Virus record (IMG/VR): IMGVR_UViG_3300018420_002445
Coordinates: 1-64,000 of that record
Source of the DNA: a virus
Reading direction: 5' to 3' (one strand)
DNA length: 64,000 bases
The notes under the pieces: model-generated
Database searches by the model: none
Told to the model about the DNA's origin: nothing
Seen by the model: only the letters and a program-made list of their open reading frames with translations
Shown here: piece by piece, positions 54,801 through 60,088 of the stretch
Position numbering within the stretch: position 1 is the first letter of the stretch
Layout: the number at the start of each line of letters is the position of its first letter
Made by a program: the position numbers and the translations under genes

Positions 54801-56190
54801 CAATAAATTCTGTACCAAATTGAGCAGTAATTTTTTCTTCAGTTGGAATAACTCCAGCCGGAATCAAACGAATTGTAGGATCTGATGAATCTCCTACGTA
54901 TGTGATTGTATAAAAATTTTCATTAACATTTGTGTAAAAACCTTCTTCCCACAAACCTTCATTAATGTTTGCTACCATTGAACCTGTTTCAGCAACTAAG
55001 GTTAATGTTGGACCGTTTAGTGTTAATGAAATAGTAAAGGATGTTGAATCGATAATATCTTTTACATAATAAATCGTATCTACATCTAATCCACCAATTA
55101 ACGGATCATTTGCAGGTACTGCTGTAAAGGTAACAGTCTGATTAGCAACTAAATCATCTGTTGTTCCAGATGATAATTTAAGTTGTGATGTTGTAGTTTC
55201 ATCAATTGCTAATGTTACAGGAGCAACAATCTCTGGTGATGTTAGATTGACATCATAGTTTGCTCCACTCTCATCAAAGAATGATTGAACAAATCCTACT
55301 TCGTTAGGTTCTTCTGTTTGATAGAACATAACAGTAAGACCTTCTAATGACGTTACACCATCAATGTTTCCTACTTGACTAACTGTTAAGCCGTTAATTT
55401 CTGAAAATAGTTTTGTACTAACAACACCTACTGTGTTTTCTCCGGGGAACAAAAAGTCATTTTGTGCTTCTCTACTAGGAACAGTAAATGTTACATAACC
55501 TGAAGTCGCACCATTATTGTTAACACCTAAAATTTCTCTTGTGTTTTGTGCACCGTCCATGCCCGTAACACCAGGTACACCTTGTATCCAAAATTGAGTT
55601 TCTTGGTTGATTGCAAATCTATATGACCCGCCACGTAATAAAGTAAGAGTAGGATTAAGAGAACCTGATGCAGTACCTAATGCTCTAATACTATATGCAT
55701 TTGCTGTGTCTGTTACAATATAATCAGACTCTGAAAATACTGTTGCACTAGCAACTGTAACTGCTGGGGGACCGTCTGGTATCCAGTAGTACTGATTAAA
55801 GTTAATTAATTTATCTAAGTCTGTAAAAGAGTCCCATGAATAAAATTGACTATTAAACAAACGAGAATTATCTAATGTTACTCCACCTTTAAGTTGTAAT
55901 GCATCAATAAGTTCTGGATAAGTTAAAAAGTCTTTAGCAGTAGATTGGTTTTCATTTAAGAATGCAGTACCGGGTGCAAGTTGATAATCTGTTCTTGTTT
56001 TGTTTGGTTCAGTTACATAGTAATCTTTTGCGTTAACACCATAACCAAACTTACTTCCAACATAACCTTGCAACGTTTCTGTTTTGGGTTCATTGACTAA
56101 CTGATCTAATGTTGCACCTAAAAACTGTGCATTGGTAGAGGTTTTAAATATCTCTGGTAAAAACTCTAATGTCCTGATCTTTTGTGCCAT
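36898..56190 (-). CDS. Giant virion structural protein (6,430 residues), in the gp7 position
   Basis: One uninterrupted frame of 19.3 kb. The N-terminus (MAQKIRTLEFLPEIFKTSTN, then FLGATLDQLVNEP and AFNENQSTAKDF-like text) matches the start of large structural proteins I recall from T4-like marine phages. The region about residues 2390-3100 has FG-GAP-like propeller text (FGSSVAYTPRMGYLIGDSAA, VIIGTPNLSVGDLEG). Residues ~3600-3780 hold KPYHVVIKDFLFKYTG and GLQRGLNGT, a motif repeated at ~6370 as GLQRGANGT. Residues ~4860-5270 contain BNR/Ycf48-like propeller text (VGDNGRIQTSTNGLRWTTQT, ILQSTDSGVTWTST). Dozens of YYVKxIxxxxxFTIS repeats fill ~350-400, 4100-4730 and 5500-6150. Directly downstream of gp6, as T4 gp7 is, so probably a baseplate-wedge or tail-tip component; homology to gp7 itself is not visible. 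Confidence 0.9.
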   Translation of the reverse strand: MAQKIRTLEFLPEIFKTSTNAQFLGATLDQLVNEPKTETLQGYVGSKFGYGVNAKDYYVTEPNKTRTDYQLAPGTAFLNENQSTAKDFLTYPELIDALQLKGGVTLDNSRLFNSQFYSWDSFTDLDKLINFNQYYWIPDGPPAVTVASATVFSESDYIVTDTANAYSIRALGTASGSLNPTLTLLRGGSYRFAINQETQFWIQGVPGVTGMDGAQNTREILGVNNNGATSGYVTFTVPSREAQNDFLFPGENTVGVVSTKLFSEINGLTVSQVGNIDGVTSLEGLTVMFYQTEEPNEVGFVQSFFDESGANYDVNLTSPEIVAPVTLAIDETTTSQLKLSSGTTDDLVANQTVTFTAVPANDPLIGGLDVDTIYYVKDIIDSTSFTISLTLNGPTLTLVAETGSMVANINEGLWEEGFYTNVNENFYTITYVGDSSDPTIRLIPAGVIPTEEKITAQFGTEFIGLDFYRSLSGEITKIPYLSALLDTLYYQDGTNPNKVGTIKLIESNLTNTLNVDEDIIGQKTFTSTNEVVFTNGLKVQFDGDVVPSKYLTGEYYVQGVGESINLIPTTDLTVPEDFTGTNYIPYDSLPYSIGNFDTELFIPVDQDYITIGRNSINRNAWSRSNRWFHIDVINATADYNEDPSIVTTYATGANKAKRPIIEFYPNLKLFDAGTNAKAPVDFIDTRTTNAFDQVANKQQYYPDIETYTSYTATIAGVTGTSTTITIPTADIFTSFDVNMYVTDSNFALPNNTQITNIEEVGTNTVLTVEFANSTVVGQTNVSIVGSDTTVNNYELFSGARIVFTADTNLEVRNKIYVVGFSTITFGSTPVITLTEAEDSLCLVDDQTVALRGYNYQGSTFWFDGTAWEEAQQKLTVNQAPQFDIFDKDGVSFGDASVYQGTSFLGNKLFAYGRGTGVNDAILGFPLRYSAVDNVGDISFDCSLNVDSFSYVTGSTPVTEKVNTGYVYNYTTRTDKTRELGWQTALAPSVQYQIFELEYSKGSEASFTCDVAVIPESDDSWPRIQVYVNNVYQLESTYTVTETDTTTKIKLNTAPTVDTPVQILVLSNQTSDTAYYSIPINLSNNPFNTDLEIADIGDIRSQYQDIFINNPNSEGTIFGSNNLRDLGNLVPYGTKIIQNSASLVLPSVFLRKSEHNLFNALQYNSDQYIQYKQQLVKTVNDIEWERRFEPSYILDTALEQMVSAKSEQDSFFWSDMLPSQAPYKTNTYTFANALQESIYPLAQTYDFTKANYKGVLVYLTRTTSGVTTTSQLIRDVDYVVSTTAPSLTVTKDLQAGDVVTIKEYNQTYGNFVPNTPSKLGMYPKWKPEVVLDPNYQTPTYMLRGHDGSYTSLYTIDYTPETGLTDFRDQALLEFETRIYNNIKLSTLVPIERYEVLPGFFRESTYSTEDYLKIYSSQFLNWAGQNRIDYKTQTGYTKSNQFSWNYFQSGNKLTNTPIDQGYWRGIYEYFYGTSQPNIAPWEMLGFTEMPSWWTSRYGPAPYTSENGIMWGDIEAGIIYNAGGTTSITIDELKRPGLSKIIPVDEHGDLLSPFDALVGAYDSNTLQRDWKVGDDAPAEFSYRRSSSYPFDLMRIFALTKPSQFFNLGADLDNYKFNTEFNQYLVNDRSHLNISAIDIYGNGTAKTSYINWIVDFEKQQGVDATVDITRVLNNVDVRLIYRLAGFSDKTLLKFFVEKATPNSDNSSLLIPDESYAVLLHDNQPNDQIKFSSVLIQIVPNGWKVFGNSQDQAYFTTDTPISNGNKSKVEVDEYVVEIANDYTQSKTDEKIVPYGTQFYTYQALSQFLASYGAWLQRKGMKFDLIENGAEINWNTMIREYLYWTQFNWENGSIITVNPSAQNLKIEKDSLVVQPLTVEQDNFLLNQNLYPIATKDLAIERLDTKFQVKTLNVGDTMGYGQFNMSSIEHGIVFDNNTVFNDVIYNLVTGLRQNRIYLRGTKTAEWNGTVNASGFILNQDNIKEWQVAFKYAKGEIVRYKNKYFIANKTIEPSATFVELDWTETDYNDIQKGLLPNSATRSYESTLYYNSTKANLENDADQLSFSLIGFRPRDYLASVNLSDITQVNVYKNLIETKGTTNAVSAFKGTQLPTGGIDYDVYENWAILSGEFGGTLNNNFVDFKLDQAKLTGNPGIVSLTEGMPTIGSQQEVSVHNLFNYARPIEGPNILSTLQSEDPLSLYPTAGFVNYNDVKMAAYDFRSLSNRATNVNGRRIPLQQFYVRDYMWIANFKEHWRVYSIKPVGQVSQVQPNNDNTTTVTFRQRHGLSVLDAVAFIEVSPNVNGYYIVTKVPNNNQIIINLTLDLENASTFPINASGLGLTFVDQRVSKPGEIVDLDLLEAEFSKNTVWVDEASDGDWGVYRKSINYSLTNNLNRTDGQEFGSSVAYTPRMGYLIGDSAAGKVYRYGLNPQTNAFDEDTGSLLTESASFGTAIAYSDNLFVISEPETSLTTSTLRIYTLNDSVLTDDILELQSFTATFSSGTSLAISNDQNFIFAGNPSNNSVQVYGRQRIPLTAGYFNIGETYEITAVGTTDFTAIGAVENKVGIIFNATGVGTGTGTANQISYEALSDIDGTLAPVNATAGDNFGFSVSCDSNGDTISIGAPNTPSPTSKVNWGKNFVYSRLVQNIESQYTAIPNQPQQYPLAWTTSFTSRSASAVASSVITANATMTGFNNNDPVAFNEGGDFGDTGITPNQVYYLSDISGNTFKLKESRSSSSTLTFTNDTVNFDIYVQTEPLLVSVNGTVVDDDNYAVGGGTSDFRYFGDIRAGDIINISTRNIQWVQTMVSYADERVGTFMGYDSDMTSYGSELLIGAPGEIRINGEKQTDGTVYRYTNGGGKYGTVIGTSDCLLTADRKLLINGYLVELASGSNATTVANLINQYGITNITASASDGKLIISIIDASLALVNEKLLLQAPNTNTFSELGLEIYSETQTIFAPHNVSRTLFGNTIKFNESDSVVISAPVSTRFLATTFDFIDDENLDNDTIFDNNATRWVDTWDNAGALYMYDYLANYNGSIADPGKFIYAQNLNSQEQNYGFEPQYATALDFTNNQVIIGTPNLSVGDLEGQITLFKNSGTAKDWALYRQSSPIVDISRIQNSQVYSAETNDTLINLDYMDPMQEKLLGAVRENIDYINSVDPATYNSAVGELNSGLTWGANQKGHIWFDTSKVRWMNYHQNDVAYNARFWGRVFPGSQVACYTWVKSTRPPAQYRGPGVPKSNTKYSVETDINATNTVQPCYYFWVRNTNVVETSIGKTLSDATLQTYIANPTRSGIAYFAPLLQNTFALYNTQPYINTTDSVFHIGYAEGNNDDPSHQEFNLIKAGEPDDFLPGLPKFGPQTSTNRPEGLYDRLLDSLSGVDEVGEVVPNPYLPKAVQSGVLARPRQSFFFSRFLGLKNYLEYANKVLAEYPISETRQDATYLFATGEFYDTADYWQYVNWWLPTTNPVGQYNNNTKSTVSVATYADLAKLNVDINTIATVEANGDSKWEMYRYDGNSVWTRIGLENGTIQFKTYLWDYAAGKTGFGDNFFDTTDFDEYPSEETRWIIRALNEQIYIDELVEFRNKSLIILFEYIQSETDESQNYLPWLNKTSLVDVSHVIRELKPIQNYQQDNQEFLSGYINEAKPYHVVIKDFLFKYTGIDTYAGNITDFDLPAEWNESTQSYISPQLVYENVDGTNEFLPTDAIWQKEQYQNWYNNYGLSIVGQTDYEITELNEYMTIGSVLIMVDNAQGFPINGTIQIDDEIISYSFVDRALNTLGGLQRGLNGTTPTTHLPGAKIIIDLPAVVILDGGKNYIEPPKITAYIDLEKYPAPRVEAELEAVMSVDSVISVNVINPGEGYAVLPEIRIAPAEQYFFTNDDINSTLHTIKLFAPSLQTGNLIQYKDDSTTGASVDRLVNGQWYYINVLETTPTTIVGLYTSYDDAVNETNRVKLSAGNTDGDFALNLGAKASAITSSVPTRENEIAIRFDRTTYTSQILDWEANVFYGSFFAGSYFNSENVSSSSISLQATQPPIADISASAQGAIFEIVNVTNDNDVYYTEFKRTVELTEATGNLIRLDPYDENNGELNASGSTIGFYVGMPIKFTGAVIGGIVDEQVYYVESVVNVTDFTISETPGGAVKTLPDATAPSAGMFAYAGEVTDTAVVTLNYPGLLTATATEAVTNKVTIPQSVVGTGGTDGFYQGISLFFTGDVFGGIEENDVYYVTTVVDEQTITLGTTETALTTTVSATTATTDVITVADTTGFSVNDPVIFNMMLDASGNKITDFGGITSGTVYYVNEIVSTTELKIGVSVNVSPLTLSTVTTGSALLTNQKDTVELSTATGSMLMHVSLPVSPGQVDGQKFTMYNTSAYYTDINTGVLTNTLDRTCYATIAGDNAQGTDNRIALSDQDKGTFNFYAGMPIVFNSVPGGSGLSTGVTYYLFDFSTDGDESTYISVDCTSTSSSTNRITCADTSSLWVNMPITFTGVGLGNIIVGDEYYVKSIDNATQFTISELVGGSTFVLQNDNGPMIGTGNPWIRLSTTSGGTQDVTVSDTNTTFSLSQAPTTDAIFDIGYKLGGYRVILSNAGEGYAIDNIITIAGTELGGTSPLNDATLQVNEVDDDGAITSLIVSGEPNDLTTDYYLKVISQNQLEVYSDARMTVPVTGIGFDFNGFTTTDVTGCTSGTDSITLTDVTGFSLNDEVIFAGTIPSNSIDAEVSTSYYIKTIDTSTNEITISTNPGGTAVNVITTVSITGLTLSKPGSYAFLPEPFYFNQSIIKYLDRVYRCVISNNDPEFVIGKWEELRSDNRILNALDRVEGYYQPNINMPGVDLNQLFAGTTYPNAVYLGNAFAPEDQFAIDTILKDEPFYPTGVSITGVLWNGINYIASANFDKYSGVIASINGQSWSTKQISNIVVDATDIVYGGGLYVMTTTNTATPVYRSNDGVTWTTNGWFTPYGALPYDTTPYSSTSLSIAALSLQSTAYRNNYYVSVGDSIVNSPDTYVWSERKTYDTPLAVTLYGVNSIDTTDFGGFIAVGKGKKYDYSTGITELIDTNIIAYSYEPTGEYWQDGPQLTPNGLYGVASNGTIAIAVGENDVKYQTSNGGDWTGINEVGIVSINESSNELNITNTAGFVNADPIRVTNSFGGLLVDTTYYINIVSSTQVEIYTDSGLTSQVTLVDDVIPLQARMYLYDANSDNLRDVIYADSIWMTVGDNGRIQTSTNGLRWTTQTSGTTQDLNGVTYASETDTFIVVGDNNTILQSTDSGVTWTSTSAFTVEAPVYDVKGEDFTSGYGPEELVPGLIKDNVNLTVVTRPGTVWDVTEYSHTGFNVVSRVVAPTTEFQVDYSFDQFVQYPIDMSIQIIDPATGLGTGLATSEYSINWVTKVITLNTPLSFAPKESLRIDVYEVGNGNQIVKGNTDTDPIREIASTGFNDIYLNCNYSASFFQGSGAIRPGSNAIEVEAIETIAAGDTIVCESVTKFTANEAISFQGVVFGGVAEDTTYYVKSISTATNSITISESYDSSTGLAGPIKSLTDATGSMLVNVQTGTGTVWTDPLVYHNGNRLVLGLTNTVSKTKASNNAITTGTTLGLSVGNRIQFAADMFGSDITPNTVYYIESIIDNNEFTISETDGGPAVTLTDSAGISSYVTNDYAIGIQPNGIQAELVLANPSGYNNADDYIVYTIFGDSGDPSQYGYSLPEIQEYVGNGSQASFPMNNYNGGDNPHNAIVEIDGLRQTNTSYTIDDGSNTVLFNSPPALGAKVSVLTYNNTERQYLTTQYGISGTSGSSFTTITVTATTHLEGTFDEDTPDVETYDQDTPTVVLYDELLDYLTCADTSVLAEDEPIVFSNPTIGGITAGVTYYILEIIDATTFTISLQVGGTPVTVTTDTGSMVGSSNAITVANITNIETGQENPLAVVQATATTATSNEITFDSTTGFAVDQQIYFQGNDFGGLEQGQVYFVENVIDATTATIKDQTGAQVVLSTATGLMVTTVGGNPTTRITTGIPHSLATDQLVKIDGVYGAVELNGNSYYARVFDQYRFEIYTQVYNPALDAVNYPVTGVSTYISGGYVWKQGTFFLVTTQATATATTNRITCQDTSQLVVNNEVIFSQQGQVAGSSVLGGLIQGTTYYIKQILSNTEFTVGLTRNATVEVSLTNDTGVMNVTQWEQTNVERLWVTVNGYRLPTSRLRLDEDNEVSLLTDIAPGDVVVITNMIPHSTPDEEIYLNAVNAESTQSIYRANTQSRTWLAQPIFPLSQVIYLGDVTRVTDNLVEERTAPTPINNIYSIGLNSDKNILSGVTVLNNTTGNTLDTDTYEVVIEELAPILKITDGTYISAGDSLTITSLEGNVLYINGEQIKFSSVDFNNNSVTGLQRGANGTAVQEYIAKYTEVFSLLSNNRLPDLYIDQSWNSYNFNTVEGDPLSISETVPAQFLHTDIT

Positions 56191-56205
56191 ATTTTATTTA
56201 CAACC

Positions 56206-59200
56206 TTAAGACTGCATTGTCGCAGGAGTTAATGCTGGAACAATTACTATATCTTCTGTAGTAGCCGCATTTACAAATATTTCATACGGTCTACATTTAA
56301 TTTCATATAAATCACCAAATAATTTTTCTGGATCATCTGAAACAAGTATAACTGAACTCACTAATTCTCCTATTTGTTCATGTAGATACGCACTTAATTC
56401 TGAAAAGAAAAAAGTATCGCCAAAGTTCCAATTGTTGATATCAAAATAGTTATCCATTGTTGCTAATACAGAACTTCTTATTTCACTATTAGATGCATTT
56501 GTTGACTGTGATTTCACCACTTTAATAGTTGCTCTTAATGATTGATCTGCTTTAGGGCCAAACAATGGCTTAAACGTGACACTATTTAATATAACTGAGT
56601 CTGATAGCATTTTATAATTTTGTACTAAAGGATATTCAGTATTCAATTCATTTAATGTTGGTTGTTCAGGTTCTTTAACTGTGTCCGTTGTGTCTTTAAT
56701 ATAGTTGCTGTATGCAGTATAGTATGATTGTGTTACTACATAAAGATCAATAATATTTGTTGTCGCCGGATCAATACGTGTAGTGTTATTAGCATTATGT
56801 CTATATTGATAGTCTAATCCTTGTCTGCCTGATTTAATAGAATAATCTAATTGTTCAGTCATAATATAATTAGGCGTTGTTATTGTAGGATCTTGTACCG
56901 ACTTATAAAATTTGTTTTCATTAAAGGCATAAAATAATTGTCCTACAGGGAATTCATATTTAACAATTTCAATTTGATTTTTAGTTCCATAAGTATAAAC
57001 AACATCTGTACTTGGTACGATTAATTGTCTGGTTAAATTAACTGGATCTGTTATTGTTCTAAAGAAAACATAAACGCCTGTATTGGCTCCGTTATTTACA
57101 TACCCAGTAATATCATTAAAGAAGTCAGGGTCTAATATTAATTGACCATTGTTGACATCAGTTGCGGCAACTTCAACTTGGAAGTCATTGACGTATCCAT
57201 CACTTTCGACAGTTTGTCCTAATATATTAACTTTAGTGTCTGCGCCTAGTGCGGTTGCTGTATTAAACACTGTATTAATACCTAATACATTAATAAAGTC
57301 TTGTATAATTTTACCTGTAAACGGATCATATACTAATTCATCTTTGCTATAAGTAAATCTTGTATCTGCAACACTACCAAAATAATATGTAAGTGATCGG
57401 TAAGATACTGTATAACGATTGTTTCCTAAACTTGTAAACTTAACAAAATAATTTGCATTTGATGCAGAACCAATTGACCAACGTTCTTGGTTAACTAATA
57501 ATGAATTATTAAAAATTAAAGTAAAGTCTTGTTGTAATTCAATTTTAAGAATTGCTTCTTGTATAATCTCAGAAGACAAAGAGTTATCAAATACAGGAAT
57601 AAGTTCTGTAAGTATTACGCCATCGGGTACATATCCATTTACTGTTACTGGTCCTTGACCGTTTGCAAATGTTCCTTCTCCGTTATTATTACCATCACCC
57701 ACAACATTTAATACTGTTGACCATATATAATTCTTTTCTCCACCTGTAGGTACACCTGCAACTAAACGATTGTCTGCATCGAAATAATACCCTGTAGGTG
57801 CATTAAATTTTAATAACGCACCTTTAGTTGCATATTTTGCATTGGTCGTTGTAAATGTTCCTATAGGTTGAGGTCGTTCTATTGTTCCGTCAAGTGAGTA
57901 AAAATATCCTGTTTCACTTGATGCATCAACTGAACTTGTTTTCCAATATAAAGTATTTCCACCACCTGTGCCTGGATAAGCATAACGAGTATAATTTTGA
58001 ATGTAATATTGATTAGCACGATTTAATGCAAGTACAGATGCTAAATCATCTGTAAAAAATTGAATAATATCTGATGTATTATTTACTTGTAACGTTAAAA
58101 ATCCATCTACGTTATCTTGGTATAGTGCTCCGTCATCTCCAAACGAATTTGTGCTTGAATACTTTCCTGTTGGATCAAGCAAGTCTAAGTTTTTAGATAC
58201 ACCAACTGAACTTCTATTAATTGCTTTTGACTTAATAATAGAGTTATATAAAGTGTATGGGAAGTTTGTATAATCTTCACCATTAACCATTCGATTTTGT
58301 GTGTAATATCTTGTCGGTGCTCTTTGTTTAATTTGTGCTAATGGTTCTCTTGCTTGTGCATTTGTTACTGCAACAGGCAATTGAAAATTTATAGATAGAG
58401 TCTGAGTACTGCCTGTTCGATCAACATAGTTAATAGAAACACTTACGCCGTTCATTTCTGAAGGGTCAATAGTATATGTTAGTGCGTTACTTGATCTTAC
58501 ATATGCTCTAAAATTACCTACGGGCATTTCTGAAAACACACCATCACCAAATACATATGTGACTTGATCGTTTACACGTGAGTTTACAGAAAATATTTTC
58601 TTGTTACTTGACTCAGTTTGTAAGTAAGCATCAGCATAAACATTTTCTACTTGTGTCCATGAACCTAATGTGTTATCCGCGTTTAATTGATACAACCATG
58701 TATCAGTTTCATTGACACCTGCAACATCAACATTAATTGTTTGGTTTGAAATTTGTTGCTGGAAATTAAAATTAAAAGGAGTCAATGATCCTTGTTTAAA
58801 GAAAAACATAAATCCTGTATTAGGACTACCAAAACCTAATCTGTCATTTCTATATAACATATTAATTTTATTAGTAGGTTTAGGTGGAAGTTCATAGACA
58901 TAATTTTCATCTAATGACGTTGCACTTACCAATTCAAAATTCATACCCTTACCGTCTACTTGTGAAGTAAAAGGTACAATAGGCATTGTTCCTTCTGGCA
59001 ATCTTATTCCATATTCACTTGTTCTAACACCTAAAATATCAGAACTGTTTCCTGGACGTCCTATTCTTTGCGAATCTACCATAGCCGCATTGAATATCGT
59101 GTTCATTTGATCTAACCAATTAGTGTTAGACGGATCATTCCAACTTATTGGAGTATTACTTAAATTGACACCATTTGCATCTCTAACATTTTCAGTTGTT

Positions 59201-59571
59201 CTGATAGAAGATACTTTTAGATAACCAGATGCACATGAGTTTCTTTTAGGTGTGTATCCAACTAAGTCTGCTAATTTTACTACAGAGTCTCTGCGTTCGG
59301 CCGTGTCGATGAAATTTTCACGTGTGTTTAAATCGTTTCTAAAGGCAAGACCTTGACCCATAAAAGCCATGATATCAAGTAGAGCAATGAACTCCGAACT
59401 TTCGATATAATCATTGTAGGTTTCAGGATAATAAAGTCTAATATAGTCGATAAAACTTTTTCTTAGAGTTTCATAATCATATGATCGAAAGTCTGCCTCA
59501 CGAAAGGTTTCGTAGATTGCTTTCCAATCATTTACTCCAAAGAGTCCTGATTGCCTTGAACTTGTAGCCAT
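56206..59571 (-). CDS. 6: Baseplate wedge protein gp6
   Basis: The product is 1,121 residues from ATG 59571; an in-frame TTG at 59589 would add six residues but the ATG has GGGA upstream and fits homologues (MATSSRQSGLFGVNDWKAIY). N-terminal WKAIYETFREADFRSYDYET, SEFIALLDIMAFMGQGLAFRN and RRDSVVKLADLVGYTPKRN are gp6 landmarks. The C-terminal half (FFFSELSAYLHEQIGELVSS, then SVILVSDDPEKLFGDLYEI) matches the conserved end. T4 gp6 is 660 residues, so this one is strongly enlarged in the middle. gp6 forms the iris ring of the baseplate with gp7 and gp53, next to gp25. Confidence 0.93.
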   Translation of the reverse strand: MATSSRQSGLFGVNDWKAIYETFREADFRSYDYETLRKSFIDYIRLYYPETYNDYIESSEFIALLDIMAFMGQGLAFRNDLNTRENFIDTAERRDSVVKLADLVGYTPKRNSCASGYLKVSSIRTTENVRDANGVNLSNTPISWNDPSNTNWLDQMNTIFNAAMVDSQRIGRPGNSSDILGVRTSEYGIRLPEGTMPIVPFTSQVDGKGMNFELVSATSLDENYVYELPPKPTNKINMLYRNDRLGFGSPNTGFMFFFKQGSLTPFNFNFQQQISNQTINVDVAGVNETDTWLYQLNADNTLGSWTQVENVYADAYLQTESSNKKIFSVNSRVNDQVTYVFGDGVFSEMPVGNFRAYVRSSNALTYTIDPSEMNGVSVSINYVDRTGSTQTLSINFQLPVAVTNAQAREPLAQIKQRAPTRYYTQNRMVNGEDYTNFPYTLYNSIIKSKAINRSSVGVSKNLDLLDPTGKYSSTNSFGDDGALYQDNVDGFLTLQVNNTSDIIQFFTDDLASVLALNRANQYYIQNYTRYAYPGTGGGNTLYWKTSSVDASSETGYFYSLDGTIERPQPIGTFTTTNAKYATKGALLKFNAPTGYYFDADNRLVAGVPTGGEKNYIWSTVLNVVGDGNNNGEGTFANGQGPVTVNGYVPDGVILTELIPVFDNSLSSEIIQEAILKIELQQDFTLIFNNSLLVNQERWSIGSASNANYFVKFTSLGNNRYTVSYRSLTYYFGSVADTRFTYSKDELVYDPFTGKIIQDFINVLGINTVFNTATALGADTKVNILGQTVESDGYVNDFQVEVAATDVNNGQLILDPDFFNDITGYVNNGANTGVYVFFRTITDPVNLTRQLIVPSTDVVYTYGTKNQIEIVKYEFPVGQLFYAFNENKFYKSVQDPTITTPNYIMTEQLDYSIKSGRQGLDYQYRHNANNTTRIDPATTNIIDLYVVTQSYYTAYSNYIKDTTDTVKEPEQPTLNELNTEYPLVQNYKMLSDSVILNSVTFKPLFGPKADQSLRATIKVVKSQSTNASNSEIRSSVLATMDNYFDINNWNFGDTFFFSELSAYLHEQIGELVSSVILVSDDPEKLFGDLYEIKCRPYEIFVNAATTEDIVIVPALTPATMQS

Positions 59572-59590
59572 AGTTTTTCCCTGTTTCAAG

Positions 59591-59598
59591 TATTTATC
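59591..59598 (-). promoter_or_regulatory. Late promoter-like GATAAATA before gp6
   Basis: Located 20 bases upstream of the gp6 ATG with a CAGGGA ribosome binding site between, in the 49-base gap after gp25. Seven of eight bases match TATAAATA. Confidence 0.6.
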
Positions 59599-59620
59599 TT
59601 TATGGAAAAACCGACTTTTT

Positions 59621-60070
59621 TTATACTACTGAGGCAGTATTTGTTTCAGAATCAAAGAATAATGCTAGGTCTCCAGCATTATTATACGGAGAAATAGAGA
59701 GTTGTACTTCTATTAAAATGCCATTATCTCTAGGAGAAACTAGTATTGTATTGATAGTAAGACGCGGATCTAATCCGGCAACTCGTCTAACTTCATTTTG
59801 TATGGCTGTTTGAACATCACTTGTGTTAGGATCAAAAACAAAATCCCATAAAGTAGTACCATAACTCGGTTTACCTACTTTTTCTCCTCGTCTAATATTA
59901 AGTGCGTTAACTAAATCTTGTATAACAAGTTGTTCATCGGTTAATCTGAACTTTTTACCAAAGACTATAGGATTAGTTATGCCGTTGGCTTCCCCGTCAA
60001 TAGCCGGGACAGGGTTAACTGTTCGTGCTTTGTCTGCATTTATTGTTGAAAAACCTATGTAAGTTGCCAT
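59621..60070 (-). CDS. 25: Baseplate wedge protein gp25
   Basis: This 149-residue protein has MATYIGFSTINADKARTVNP, KFRLTDEQLVIQDLVNALN, GEKVGKPSYGTTLWDFVFDP and RVAGLDPRLTINTILVSPRD, the whole length of the GPW/gp25 (IraD) fold. T4 gp25 is 132 residues. It links the wedge to the tail sheath and is the conserved baseplate subunit of contractile injection machines. It lies 50 bases upstream of gp6, in T4 order. Confidence 0.95.
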   Translation of the reverse strand: MATYIGFSTINADKARTVNPVPAIDGEANGITNPIVFGKKFRLTDEQLVIQDLVNALNIRRGEKVGKPSYGTTLWDFVFDPNTSDVQTAIQNEVRRVAGLDPRLTINTILVSPRDNGILIEVQLSISPYNNAGDLALFFDSETNTASVV

Positions 60071-60075
60071 AATAC

Positions 60076-60083
60076 TATTTATA
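60076..60083 (-). promoter_or_regulatory. Exact T4 late promoter octamer TATAAATA before gp25
   Basis: A perfect match to the T4 late consensus. It ends only five bases before the ATG of gp25. With usual T4 spacing the transcript would start at about the ATG, making a leaderless or near-leaderless gp25 message; AGGG lies upstream of the octamer and would not be transcribed. Confidence 0.65.
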
Positions 60084-60088
60084 CCCTA

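Noticed and set aside
36898-56190. Plus-strand and other-frame frames inside the giant gene (for example 37025-37363, 44465-44776, 47748-47933)
   Set aside because: All are antisense or out-of-frame shadows of its beta-rich coding text, without ribosome binding sites or known motifs.
56195-56201. GTAAATA before the giant virion gene as a late promoter
   Set aside because: Only four bases from the ATG and two differences from the consensus octamer; likely chance in AT-rich DNA.
59572-59589. TTG at 59589 as the gp6 start
   Set aside because: The ATG at 59571 has a ribosome binding site in the segment that the longer form would translate, and matches the usual gp6 N-terminus.
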